Part shown: piece by piece, positions 1 through 12,065 of the stretch
Layout: each line of letters starts with the position of its first letter
Numbering within the stretch: the first letter of the stretch is position 1
Origin: Arabidopsis thaliana
Taxonomy: Eukaryota; Streptophyta; Magnoliopsida; Brassicales; Brassicaceae
Assembly (NCBI RefSeq): GCF_000001735.4
Contig: NC_003070.9
Coordinates: 16,973,971 to 17,037,970 of the forward strand
DNA: 64,000 nt
Direction of reading: 5' to 3'
Notes under the pieces: generated by a model
Database searches by the model: none
What the model was told of the DNA's origin: nothing
What the model saw: the letters and a program-made list of their open reading frames with translations, nothing else
Program-made: the position numbers and the translations under genes

Positions 1-487
1 GGTGTCCAGAGAACTCTAAGAGAGGTATTAAAGAACATTTGAGTCAGTTGTTTTGTGAGCTTGTATCTATGGAATTCTGATGTCTGAATTGATGAAAACT
101 CGGTTATTCCTGTGCAGAGTTTCAAACGGTACATTACATACAAAAAGGACTTCAACTCATTGCTGCTCGTTCTTCTCAAAGAGCTCGTAAAGAACGCCTT
201 GAAGTTTGAAGAAATCATTTCAGGATCGAACTCAGGACTACCTACAATCGAGGTTAAGATAGAGGAACTGCAGACAAAGGTAAGTTATCATATGGTTAGG
301 CTAAATTTAGAAGTATGATTCTTAATACCTTTTTAACAACTCTTATGTCTTACATTTGCAGGCCAAGGAATACGACATTGCAGATCTACGACCCTTCTTT
401 TCAAGCACAGATTTTTCCAAAGCTCACTTCGAGTTGGATCATGGCCGAGGAATGATCAAGTGTCCAAAAAGGCTGATCACTTGGTAA
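1..487 (+). CDS. MCM2: MCM2 replicative helicase subunit, C-terminal end only
   Basis: Last three coding exons of a DNA replication licensing factor MCM2, a subunit of the MCM2-7 helicase that acts in the nucleus at origins. Visible exons are 1-24, 118-279 and 362-487, with GT-AG introns and frame preserved (312 nt including the TAA at 485-487). The residues GVQRTLRE, SFKRYITYKKDFN and DLRPFFSS match the C-terminal winged-helix region of eukaryotic MCM2 (the human counterpart reads VMRSMRK then TFARYLSFRRDNN). The AAA+ core, Walker motifs and start codon lie left of the window, so the gene is partial because of the window edge, not broken. From memory it is At1g44900. Its promoter, normally an E2F target, is outside the window. 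Confidence 0.9.
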
Positions 488-803
488 AACAAGAAGACGA
501 GCTTCAAGTTACTATCAACTTAGGTTTATTTATCATTGCATGAAAAAAATGTTGGATATTTAGGAAGATAGTTTCGTTTTGTGTTAAGATTATTAAAGAG
601 CTGCTCAAAGATTTGCTGTTAGGATTATGCAATACTCATCTTAAGATATTAACGAAGCATTCCTCTTCCTCAATACTTTGACCGTTGAATCTGAGTAAAA
701 CTCAGGTGGCGATTTTTCAATCGGTATGTGAGAAAGAATTTCGGATGCTAGCTTTTGATACCGCAAGTTGTTACCAATCAAAGTGGCAGTGTGAAAAACA
801 ATG
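488..803 (+). other. MCM2 3' UTR and downstream flank
   Basis: AT-rich sequence directly after the MCM2 stop codon. It should contain the 3' UTR and poly(A) site, but I see no coding potential. It ends in the 11-bp sequence GAAAAACAATG (793-803), which is the left target-site copy of the adjacent inserted element. Confidence 0.5.
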
Positions 804-1458
804 GAAAAATGTCATTAAAATCCTTCTCTTATGTTGACTTTTCAAAAAATAACCAACTTTTGTTGACATGACCATATTGAGCATTCTGTTATGTAGATTA
901 ATAGATTCCGATAAATGAGAGTAATTTTTTGTTAACAGTGACACCTGTTAATTCAAAACGTTATCATTTTCAACAACAGAACGACGTCGTTTTGTTGTAA
1001 TGACTGAACTAAAATCCCAAATTTAATATACGATTCCTAAATCGAGCAAAATCCCTAATCCTAAATCCCCATACGATTTGAAATCCTTATCCCAAAGTTA
1101 ATATACGATTCCTAAATCGAACAAAATTCCTAATCCTAAATCTCCATACGATTTGAAACTAAGGATTTCATTGAGCCGTTATGACAAACGATGACGTTTT
1201 ATTGTTAGAGGGAACGTTGTCATTTTCAAATAACGAGTCTATTAACACACAATAAATTTATGATAACATGGTCTAACCTACTTAATGTTATGCCTGATAT
1301 GACCAGGTCAACGAAAATTTGGTATTTATTTAAAAAATCAACAAAAATTGAATATTTATTTGGAAAATAATCCTAAGTTTGATATTTATTTCGTTTCGAG
1401 AATTGAAGATTTAAATCAACGTTTTCAATAGGTCGAAGATTTTAGTGACATTTTTCTC
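804..1458. mobile_element. Non-autonomous MULE-like (MITE-type) element with 11-bp target duplication
   Basis: The left end reads GAAAAATGTCATTAAAATCC and the right end, reverse complemented, reads GAGAAAAATGTCACTAAAAT, so the two ends form imperfect terminal inverted repeats of about 25 bp. The element is flanked by GAAAAACAATG at 793-803 and again at 1459-1469. A direct repeat of 9-11 bp is the signature of Mutator-like transposition. It is 655 bp long, codes for nothing, and holds a tandem duplication of 75 bp. It lies between the MCM2 3' end and the PRP40A promoter. Family assignment rests on TIR and duplication length, not on a transposase. Confidence 0.75.
1016..1165. repeat. 75-bp tandem duplication inside the MULE-like element
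   Basis: Two adjacent copies, 1016-1090 and 1091-1165, share AATATACGATTCCTAAATCG and CCATACGATTTGAAA with only a few differences. No known function. Confidence 0.85.
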
Positions 1459-1959
1459 GAAAAACAATGTAATACTTGTTGATCTGGCTTTATCATCACC
1501 ATTGTACTAAGTATTCTAACATTTGAAAGTTAATGAAAAATATTTGGATACATAAGAACTACATGCCGTTTTTACTTTGACAATGTGAACTCCTTGCTGT
1601 TTAAAATACCAAGGCACATTTGTCGACTGATTCGTGTGTTCGTCGAGATTTTTTTTTGTTTATTGCAATTCGGAGAAGTTTGGGTCGTTAAAGTTCGAGT
1701 AGGGTTCATAAATATAGTGAAAACCACCGTTTGGTGATACTTCGTCGTCCTCGACACTCTCAGATTCATCATCGAACCTGGTATGAGCTCTCTTTCGTCT
1801 TTGGTGCTCTACTAGTTAGGGTTTCGCCATTACTATCTCCATCCTCTGTTCCCAGAGTTAGAATTTTTCTTCTGAAAACGCGAATTAAGCTCGACGTTGA
1901 AATGTTTTGCTCTTCAGATTAAGACGCGAATTTGAGAGGAAGCTTTATTTTGTGTGTAG

Positions 1960-4900
1960 ATGGCGAATAATCCTCCGCAGTCTTCTGGTACCCAGGTTTG
2001 CTCTCTCTTTTAGTCGTTTCATGCTTCTATGGAATTCGAAGTCACTCAGAAGTCACTCAATTGATATGTTCTAAGTAATTTGATTTAGCCAAATATAGTT
2101 GATCAATTTCAAGCGTGTTAGGGTTCTTTGATCTTAGTCTCTTTCATTGTTTAATAGCTTGGAGCATTCACTCAATTGATATGTTGTCGCGCCTAAGTGT
2201 CAGAATCAAACATTCAATAGCTGTTATTTGGTGAAAGTTTTGTTTTAGTGTAATAGTTAGTGTGTGAACTATTGGATGTGCTTATGAGACCCTTTTCCAG
2301 CAGTTTCGGCCGATGGTACCTGGACAGCAGGGTCAGCATTTTGTTCCTGCAGCTTCACAACCTTTTCACCCTTATGGACATGTACCTCCAAATGTTCAAA
2401 GTCAGCCTCCACAGTATTCTCAGCCGATACAGCAGCAGCAGCTCTTTCCAGTGAGACCAGGTCAGCCTGTGCATATTACATCATCCTCACAGGCTGTATC
2501 AGTTCCGTATATTCAAACGAACAAGATTCTCACTTCTGGATCTACTCAACCACAGCCAAATGCACCTCCAATGACGGGCTTTGCTACATCTGGACCTCCA
2601 TTTTCTTCTCCATATACTGTGAGCTTCTGCTTTTTTCTTGTATTTGTTATTCGGATAACTTTTTATATATGATTCGTTTTCACTTTGCTGGATTCTTGTT
2701 CCTGCAGTTTGTACCATCATCTTATCCTCAGCAACAACCAACATCCTTGGTCCAACCAAATTCTCAGATGCATGTAGCTGGCGTCCCTCCAGCAGCAAAC
2801 ACTTGGCCTGTTCCTGTTAATCAAAGCACATCACTTGTTTCCCCTGTGCAGCAGACTGGGCAACAAACACCGGTCGCAGTTTCCACAGACCCAGTAAGTG
2901 ACTACGTTTACTGATCACAAATATGTTTTGGTGACTTGTATTGATGCCTATACCTACTATTAATCATGAAACCATCTCTTACTAAAATGCGAATCATATC
3001 ATGTTGAGTTGTATTAATATATAAATTGTGACAACCAACATATGTCTTCTGCCATTTGTAGCATTTCAATCTTTTTCGCTGTATTATTTTGGGATAGTGT
3101 TTTTATCTGAATCGAGTGTTCCTCAGCTTTCTCCGAATTCTTTAGACTTAGTAATTTCATGTACTTCCTCTGGATCGTTACTTAGGTCAAACTCTGATTA
3201 GGTTTGAAAACGTAAGGTTTTGATCTAGAGAATCGTCAAACTCTTTGAAGCCTCAAGAAGCCCCTAGCACAAATTATTTCAGAACCTTGTCCTATTTATA
3301 CTCAATTACTAACTTGCTGATGTGGCATAGTTGATGAACTCTTATCGAACTCATTTGTCTAGTCTTTATGTATGCAATTGTAGCTAAATGTGCTTGTTGG
3401 ATTTTGGTAACAGGGAAACTTGACTCCGCAATCTGCATCTGACTGGCAGGAGCATACATCTGCTGATGGGAGAAAGTATGCTACTAAACTATTATTTCAG
3501 ATTTAGGCCAAATATCTTCCTACATGTCACTCTTTGTACTGTAGATTTGTGTTCATGCAGTTCCAATTTGAAATTGATTACTTTTAGTTGGAAATTGTTT
3601 GTAAGCTTCTTACTTTTTGTACCTTTCATAAGGTCTTCCATGCTTCCTTTTTTTTTTTTTTTTTTCCATGCAGATGTCTGTTTCATGGTTTTGGGTCTAT
3701 GAATTCGCTTTATCTGATATATACTTATCTTTCTAGGTATTATTATAACAAGCGGACAAAGCAATCAAATTGGGAAAAACCTCTTGAACTGATGACACCA
3801 CTTGAGGTAATACTTACAAAGTAGTCTGTCTTCTAAGATGATTTTCATTTTACTGGTTGATTAAGCTTACCAGGCTTTTAGTTGGTGTGCCACTTCACTA
3901 GTGATGTAAATGGTTGCAGCTTTGTCTGGAACAACGTTGTTTAATTTGTATATTTTTTTCACTGATTCGGAAACTCCATAACTGTGGAGATATTTATTAA
4001 GACTGCTACGTGCTCATCTGAAAGCAGCTTTCACTTTATTGAAACAGGCTACCGATGCTTTTCTGTTTCTCATTTTTTTTTTTTTGTGTAAATCGGTGTC
4101 AACTTTGTAGGCAGTTTGGGGATAATTTGCTAATTTTTTATGCTCGTTGGATTAAGAATCTCCTGATAATCCTTATTTCGTTTTTATATTAAGATCAAAT
4201 CTACCGTATCTATGCATGATTTTACAGTTTCTAAAATCTCTTTCTGCAGAGGGCTGATGCATCCACTGTATGGAAGGAATTTACAACACCTGAAGGAAAG
4301 AAGTATGCATCTTTAAATTTCATTTAGTCTTTGTATCATGCTTATTCTCTATTGTTGCAACTGATTAGTTGTTTTAATTTACGCAGATATTATTATAACA
4401 AGGTTACAAAGGAGTCTAAGTGGACAATTCCGGAAGATTTAAAGGTCTACCTATTTATCTCTCTCTCATGCACATTCCCCAATGCAAAGCCTATGTTAAA
4501 CCTGGGTAGTTGTTGTATGCAGTTAGCTCGGGAACAAGCCCAACTAGCTAGTGAAAAAACGTCCCTTTCGGAAGCTGGATCTACCCCTCTATCCCACCAT
4601 GCTGCATCCTCGTCTGATCTAGCAGTTAGCACTGTGACTTCTGTTGTTCCCAGCACATCTTCAGCACTTACTGGACATTCTTCAAGCCCTATTCAAGCGG
4701 GTTTGGCTGTACCTGTCACCCGTCCTCCCTCTGTTGCTCCTGTTACTCCAACATCTGGTGCAATTAGTGACACTGAGGCTACTACAATGTACTATTTTTC
4801 CTTGGGAAGTTTTGTTTGATGTTTATACACTCTGTCAAGCCTTTGAATTTAACTGTTGTGCCTATCATAACAGAAAAGGCGATAATTTATCATCTCGGGG

Positions 4901-7900
4901 GGCAGATGATTCAAATGATGGAGCTACAGCACAAAACAATGAGGCATGATTTTAATTTTCCTTTCTACAATTACTTGCCTAGATTCTAAAAGTCTATTCT
5001 TTTGTATTCCGTTTACCTGCTTTCTACTTCAGCTTCATGAGGTCAATAATAACTTGTACAAGTTATTGGAAGACTTATGCTCAATAATTACTATACATGT
5101 GATGATGTGGTGGTGTCGTTAATATTTATGGTCTAGCGTTACACCTTGGTATGCTTTCTAATTATTTTGAATTTTTTGTTAGGCTGAGAATAAGGAAATG
5201 TCTGTGAATGGAAAAGCCAATTTGTCACCTGCTGGTGACAAAGCAAATGTCGAGGAACCTATGGTATATGCTACTAAGCAGGTACTTTCTTATCCTAATT
5301 TTCTCCTCCTGATATCTCTCATATCTGTACCATAATGTTTTATTTGCCATTCATCAACTTTTGCACTGTTATTTTTTCTAGGAGGCCAAAGCTGCTTTCA
5401 AGTCTCTTTTGGAATCTGTAAATGTTCATTCCGACTGGACATGGGAACAGGTAATCTGGACGCATACGCAAGTATTTGTGTCACTGATCCATATGGCCTG
5501 CATTCTCTCCCTAACCTTCTATTTGGTTCATTGCTGACCTGATCCATCCCCTTATAGACATTGAAAGAGATTGTTCACGATAAAAGATATGGTGCTTTGA
5601 GGACACTCGGCGAGCGGAAACAAGCGTTTAACGAGGTATATAGTTTCTTAGTTCCTAGCTATAATATGCAAATGCATTTTAAGAGCCTGTCTATATAATG
5701 TAATGCAGACTTCCAGTCTTTATTTGTGATGTAATTATTTATTCGCTGGTAGATTTCTACTTTAAGTAGCTTTATGCTTACATCTGATTGTCAAATAAAT
5801 TTTTTCAGTATCTTGGCCAAAGGAAAAAAGTGGAAGCTGAGGAAAGACGAAGGAGGCAGAAGAAAGCTCGGGAAGAATTTGTCAAGATGCTAGAGGTATG
5901 TACTAAAGGAGTCAGAAGTTAGTGTTTGGTTTGATTAGTGTGACTGATTAGCTGATTATGTTATACTAATATTGACCTCAGGAGTGTGAAGAACTTTCAT
6001 CATCCCTGAAATGGAGGTGTGGCTTTCAGTTAATTACAAGATCTTTGGTTCTTGTCTTTATTTTATATGTGACATATGTGCTAATGGAAACTATTCCCTC
6101 ACCAGCAAAGCAATGAGTTTGTTCGAAAATGATCAGCGTTTTAAAGCTGTTGACCGTCCTAGGGATCGTGAAGATCTTTTTGACAATTACATTGTGGAAC
6201 TTGAGAGGAAGGTAACCATCAGACTTTTTCGGGGGGCTTTCGTTTTCATTTGTTGATTTGGCTTTTTGATTGTTTGGTGTGATACTTTGCTCTGCTAAGC
6301 AAAACAATGCATGCCTATGAACATGAAGGCGTTGGACAAAGTTTTTTTTTTTTTTTTGGTTATTACAGTCCAAATAGTTTTCGACCTCAGTATGATCACA
6401 AGAGACATGTCATATTTACGACGAAGCAATTATTTGGGTGGGCATTTAGATTGTGGCTGAGATAAGATCTGGTGAACCAGCATGGTGGCTTTAAGCTTCT
6501 ATAGAGAATATCGTTTGTTGCTTTGTAGAAGAGGCAAATTCATTGTGTTTGAATTGACATTATGAATCTTTTAATCTGCAGGAAAGAGAAAAGGCAGCGG
6601 AGGAACATCGGCAGTATATGGCAGACTATCGGAAGTTTCTTGAAACCTGTGACTATATCAAAGTATATCATTGTTTGTGAAGCTTATTCCTGCGAACCTT
6701 TCTGTTTCATAGACCTTGACATAATGCCTTTTATAATATGTGTTTGAAGGCTGGTACACAATGGCGCAAAATTCAAGATAGACTGGAGGATGATGACAGA
6801 TGCTCATGTCTTGAAAAGATAGATCGTCTGATTGGTTTTGAGGTAAGTAACTTCATCAAGTAGTTCAGGCTGCCACATAGAATTTGTTTATAATGTTTGT
6901 TATTGCAGGAATACATTCTTGACCTAGAGAAGGAAGAAGAAGAGCTGAAGAGAGTAGAGAAAGTAAGGTCAATGTTCAGGGTTGTAACCTCATTTTTTGT
7001 TCTTATGTAGTCCAATGCTCATGGTTTCATTTTCTTGTGGAGCTAGGAACATGTAAGGCGGGCCGAGAGAAAAAACCGTGATGCATTTCGTACACTATTG
7101 GAAGAACATGTTGCTGCAGGCATCCTTACAGCCAAGACGTACTGGTTGGATTATTGCATTGAGGTGTCTGACCAATTTAGATCTTTACTGGACAAATTGA
7201 ATTTTATGTTGGATTCTTTTCCTCACTTATTTTACGTACAGTTAAAAGACTTGCCCCAATACCAAGCTGTTGCATCTAATACATCTGGTTCAACTCCGAA
7301 AGACTTGTTTGAAGATGTCACAGAAGAATTAGAGAAGCAGGTAATTTGGACTACATATATATAGTGTAATTCTCTATTGGTAGAGTATTCCACCTATGCG
7401 TGAATCTGCTAGTTATGATAATCGAACCTTTTTGTGTTTTGATTGACAGTATCATGAGGATAAGAGCTATGTGAAGGATGCTATGAAGTCAAGAAAGGCA
7501 AGTCAAGGATAGCTTCAATTTCTACTTACTAATTTTACCAATTTTTTTTATCTAATCCCTTTCTCTACAGATTTCCATGGTCTCCTCGTGGCTGTTTGAA
7601 GATTTTAAATCTGCTATTTCAGAAGATCTCAGTACTCAACAGATATCAGACATAAATTTAAAGGTAAATAGAACATGTGTCAGTACATAAATTAATCAAC
7701 AGAAACGGCTATGTGTACATTGGAAGATATATTAGGTGTGAAGAAGTTCTTGTAAAGTTCAGTTATATAGGGCTCTGATTCATTTATTTTTCCGTTGTTT
7801 ATCAGCTTATATATGATGACTTGGTTGGGAGAGTGAAGGAAAAAGAAGAAAAAGAGGCCAGAAAGCTTCAGCGTCTGGCTGAAGAATTTACCAATCTGTT

Positions 7901-8848
7901 GCACACTTTCAAGGTATATCTATCTTACCAGGGGTGACTTTCTTTTTGTCTGGATTCACTGGGACGTTAAAGATAATTTTTTGTTTTGGTTAAGGAAATC
8001 ACCGTAGCTTCAAATTGGGAAGATAGCAAACAACTAGTAGAAGAAAGTCAAGAGTACAGGTAAATAATTTATTGCCTTGAATAGGTTGCTTCATGGCTTA
8101 CCTTACGTAAAAAAAGGTTGTGGTATTACCTTCTTAAGGTCCCATTTTGAATATCTTTAGATCGATTGGAGATGAAAGTGTTAGCCAAGGGTTATTTGAG
8201 GAATACATAACGAGTTTACAAGAAAAGGCAAAGGAGAAGGAGCGTAAGCGTGACGAGGAAAAGGTACTGATTCTTCATGCCATGAAATTTATTTGTCTTT
8301 TATGCAAGAACGGATCTCTTAGACTTTTATTGTTGTGGACTTTTCAGGTTAGAAAAGAGAAGGAAAGGGACGAGAAAGAGAAACGGAAAGACAAGGATAA
8401 GGAGAGAAGGGAAAAGGAAAGAGAACGTGAAAAAGAGAAGGGAAAAGAGAGGAGTAAACGGGAAGAATCAGATGGTGAGACTGCTATGGATGTGAGCGAA
8501 GGTCATAAAGACGAGAAAAGAAAGGGAAAAGATCGTGACAGAAAACATCGAAGACGGCATCACAACAATTCTGATGAAGATGTTAGTTCTGATAGGGATG
8601 ACAGAGATGAGTCGAAGAAATCATCCCGTAAACATGGTAATGATCGCAAAAAATCAAGAAAGGTAGGTACACCCTAGACTTGAGTTCTGAAATTCGTTAA
8701 AGATTTAAAATAAAGAGGGATGGTTTTTTCTTGGTAGCACGCAAACTCGCCTGAATCGGAGAGTGAAAACCGGCATAAAAGACAGAAAAAAGAGAGTAGT
8801 CGCCGAAGTGGTAATGACGAGCTAGAGGATGGAGAAGTTGGGGAGTGA
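1960..8848 (+). CDS. PRP40A: Pre-mRNA-processing protein 40A (U1 snRNP-associated, WW and FF domains)
   Basis: Plant PRP40 homologue, a nuclear scaffold that links U1 snRNP, branch-point factors and the phosphorylated RNA polymerase II tail during early spliceosome assembly. I read 27 exons, the first 1960-1995 (MANNPPQ...), then about 2304-2618, 2708-2893, 3414-3475 and 3737-3806, the last ending at TGA 8846-8848, for a protein of about 958 residues. Order: Pro/Gln-rich N-terminus; WW1 near residues 188-218 ([20 protein letters not shown]) and WW2 near 229-261 ([16 protein letters not shown]), both with paired Trp; a Ser/Thr-rich linker; several FF-type helical repeats from about 400 ([36 protein letters not shown]); and a highly charged Lys/Glu/Arg C-terminus with RD/RE repeats. 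No breaks seen. Exon 2 has a CAGCAG tandem acceptor. From memory At1g44910. Confidence 0.95.
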
Positions 8849-9258
8849 TAGTGAAATTCGACATTAATCTGAAACCTTTCTACATCCCAATTACTTTCTT
8901 GATTCATATTTTTACACTGTAATGATATTTTTGTTTTCATTTCATTTCTCTGTTAATTGGATATATACTGAAAATCTTTGATTCTTACTGTCAATGGAGA
9001 AAAACCACCCAAAAAAGAGTACTGGAGTTTACTTCCTCTGTTTATTGTTTGACTTGAGACAAATCATCTCTCATCATTGCTTTCCTCCTCCACTGGCCAC
9101 TGCAACTATATCGATATTACACTTGGTCCTGGAACTTCTCAACACACATATTTATATGATCTGTTAGCGGTTGTGACTTGTGACAAAGTACATTTACATT
9201 TTTGTTGTGCATACTTAAATCTCAACCTCCAACCGACCGAATATTCATGGATGCTCCT
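8849..9258. other. Convergent 3' intergenic region
   Basis: Space between the stop codons of PRP40A (+) and the DUF3054 gene (-). It should hold both 3' UTRs. I see no further gene or repeat in it. Confidence 0.6.
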
Positions 9259-10438
9259 TCACCATCGTCTTATCAATGAAGTAAGCAACTGCAACAACAT
9301 ACATGAATTCACACATCATTCATTAGCATCACCTTTGAACAAACACGGTAAATACTGAAACAGATGTAAGCAAATGTTCCAACTTTCTTCTTGGACTTAG
9401 GAGAATGCATTCACATACCTCAAATAGCTCGAATGCACTACCCTTCCGATACGTATCATCTTTCTTCTTGGACTCTGTAGGAAGCACACTGAATAACAAT
9501 GCTCTCCATCCTATAAGTAAAACAGCAGTACTTCCCATTGTCACCAACACAAAGCTATATGCCGGAATGTGACCTGATGAAGCTGACCTAATGATAATTC
9601 CAAGCTGTAACGAAAGGAACAAGCTTTAAACAGTTTAGTAGAGATACCAACACCCTAAACCTACAATGTCAAAAAGATTGGTAAATGTCGCCTTACCGGA
9701 GTTCCGACAATCCAAGATTTCGCAGCTGCAACCACAGCTTTAGACTTTCCCTTCATTCCTCGTCCTTCCTCCGCATAACCCCCCAAGAAATAAGCACTCA
9801 GAAACCATCCTGCCACATAAAGTTTCCATTTTTACTTGAAACAAAGCTTCTCAAACGCAAGATAGATAACAGAGTAACGAAAACGAATCAATACCCGCAA
9901 TGAAAGGGTCAGCTGTGTGGAGAGTATCAAGAGAAAAAACAGGGAAACCATGGCTAAATCTCCCAATGGCAGAGAAGATAAGCAGAGCTAAAACATCACC
10001 ACCCGCAAGTAAAGCCACACGACTGAAAGAAACAACACAAAACATTTGAGATAACAATACAAAAGCAATCCTTCCTCTAGAGAGACTAAAACAAAGTAAA
10101 GTTAGAGTTTTTAATTACCCCCATTTGGTAATGTTAGAAGATGAAGTAGATGACGGTTTATCGAATTGAATCACGCCCTCGAGAGGAACATTATCTTGAC
10201 CCACGAAAACTGTTTCATCTCCTGAAGAAGGGATTTGAGAAGCTGAGGTTGAGGGTTTTGAGTTGACGCTTCCGTCGGGGTTAGAGAGAGCGAGGACGAC
10301 GCGGGGACGACTCCGGTGAGTGTTTGGTGCAGGGAGGAGCCATGAATCGGGAGAAGAGAAAGGAGAAGGTTTGGATTTGGTGATGAATCTGACGGCGGAG
10401 ACAGGTCCGGTGGGAGTGCGAAGAACTAACATTCTCAT
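9259..10438 (-). CDS. DUF3054 family protein, predicted plastid membrane protein
   Basis: Five exons on the minus strand: 10438-10119, 10022-9895, 9809-9697, 9604-9419 and 9288-9259. They sum to 777 nt, giving 258 residues with every junction in frame. The first about 90 residues are Ser/Thr/Pro-rich and acidic-poor at the start (MRMLVLRTPTGPVSAVRF), typical of a chloroplast transit peptide. The core has the DUF3054 pattern: RVALLAGGDVLALLIFSAIG, DPFIAGWFLSAYFLGGY, SWIVGTPLGIIIRS and a final hydrophobic SYSFVLVTMG-like helix, ending in LLTSLIRRW. DUF3054 proteins occur in cyanobacteria, actinobacteria and plants as four-helix membrane proteins of unknown function. The tiny last exon (30 nt) is easily missed but restores the conserved ending. 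From memory At1g44920. Confidence 0.9.
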
Positions 10439-11130
10439 TGTATCTTGTCAAGCCAATCGTCCGCCACACTCTCATATTCATATCATCAATTTTCTTATCA
10501 GTATAACGAATTTAATTTTTTTATGTAAAAAAAAATAAAAATTATGACAGTGTAATAAAAAAGTGTTTTGCTTTGTGGTGACTATAAATATAAATAATAC
10601 TCCTTTCGTTTTATATTATAAATTGTTTTGAATTAATTATTTTATTTTACAATATAAATTTGTTTCTAAATTTTTATGCAAACTATATATTATTTTAATA
10701 TATTCTAAATATTTATATCATATAATTTTTTTTATGATTGGTTGATTTTTTAAAAGTAAATTTTTTTATCTGTGTGTTTTTTAACTAAAACAATTTAAAT
10801 TATGAAACAGAAAAATAAAATTTTATTTCTTCGAAAAGATCGGAATAGTGTTCTTGTGACTGAAGTAATAAATTATATGTTACAATTTGATCGATCATAT
10901 ACACAAAAAATAAATTAATATGCATACTATGGAGTCTACACAAATTATAATTTATCCTCAATATTCACGTTGGCGCATCAAATTGTTGACATTTTCCAAA
11001 AAGATATTTAGTATTTACCAATTTAGAGATTCAATTTTGAACAATCGTTCCATTGATTATTTTTTTCTTTTTTCAAAGATAGTTCTAAAAAAAGTTTTAT
11101 TTTATTTTATTTTATTTTTTGTTCAGATTT
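10439..11130. other. AT-rich upstream intergenic DNA
   Basis: Divergent flank upstream of the DUF3054 gene. It is made of low-complexity A/T runs with no coding potential. The DUF3054 promoter should lie in the first few hundred bases. Nothing else is recognisable. Confidence 0.5.
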
Positions 11131-11875
11131 TCAACGTTAATGGTGGGGCAAACGGTTATATCGGTTGGTGACGGTCTTGTTTCTCTGACGATAATGAGGT
11201 GCGGTTGTTCCGCCTTCTAATGCGAGTTGTGGTGAACTTCCCGACGACTTTACGCATCCTTCTAGTCGTACCACTGATTTAAAGACACCAAAAGAGGGAC
11301 TAAAGAAAGTTGTCAGCTCACTTGTCGGAAGGGCTGTTGCAACTGGCGGCGGAAGTCAAAGACGGGTTGGTGGGGTTCACTACGAGTCGAGACGATTAGC
11401 GCCAGATTTGTCGGATCTGAGGTGGCTAGGTGTGCAGAGGCGGTTAGGATTTTATTTGAGTCAACCGCTCTAATCATTGTTTTCGTGTGACCGGATTTGA
11501 GGTTGTGGCGGTCATAGAGGAAACTTGTGCTGGTTTCGGCGATGGAGGTGAGAGTTCGATTTAGGTTTTCGGTTACTTGGGTGGGGACTGGTTAAGCGGG
11601 TCTATTGTTTATTGTGAGAATTTTCAGGTCGGCTCTGATGTTGGCTTCGGGTTAGTGGCGAGAATCGATAACTTTGGTCATGTCGCTCGAGTCGTGTAGG
11701 AGCAGCAACGAAGGCCTATTGCTATCGCCGGAGTTGGAGGTGGAGCCGGTGTTGCAGAATTAACAGACTTTTTCAGATTTTTGTGCTTGTGTTGACTAAA
11801 TTTTCCTTTCTCTTTTTATACCGATTAGCCTGTATAAACCTAATATTGTAATGCCCATTGAGAAAAATTAATTTT
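11131..11875. other. Unclassified G/C-enriched relic
   Basis: A sharply bounded stretch of markedly higher G+C (many GGTGG, GTCGG and GGAGGTGGAGC words) inside very AT-rich DNA. It closes with an mRNA 3'-end-like tract (TTTTTATACC, then TGTAATGCCC). Every frame is interrupted within a few dozen codons. It looks like a heavily mutated transposon or retroposed gene fragment, but I cannot name the family. Confidence 0.35.
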
Positions 11876-12065
11876 TTAAAAAAGATATTTACAAATCATA
11901 TTCCTATTTTTTTCTTATTCATTGGTGGCTGGCTCGGTTAAAAACTCATTTTCACAAGACCGATGCCTTTCCTTTTTTTATATAACACTCATCACTATTG
12001 TGCAGCTTAAAAGAAGATTGGCTCATTGTCGCTTTCCATTGAAGAGATCGAGTCCTCAGGTTATA

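Noticed and set aside
2499-2798. 99-codon minus-strand frame across PRP40A
   Set aside because: Antisense shadow spanning a PRP40A exon-intron junction.
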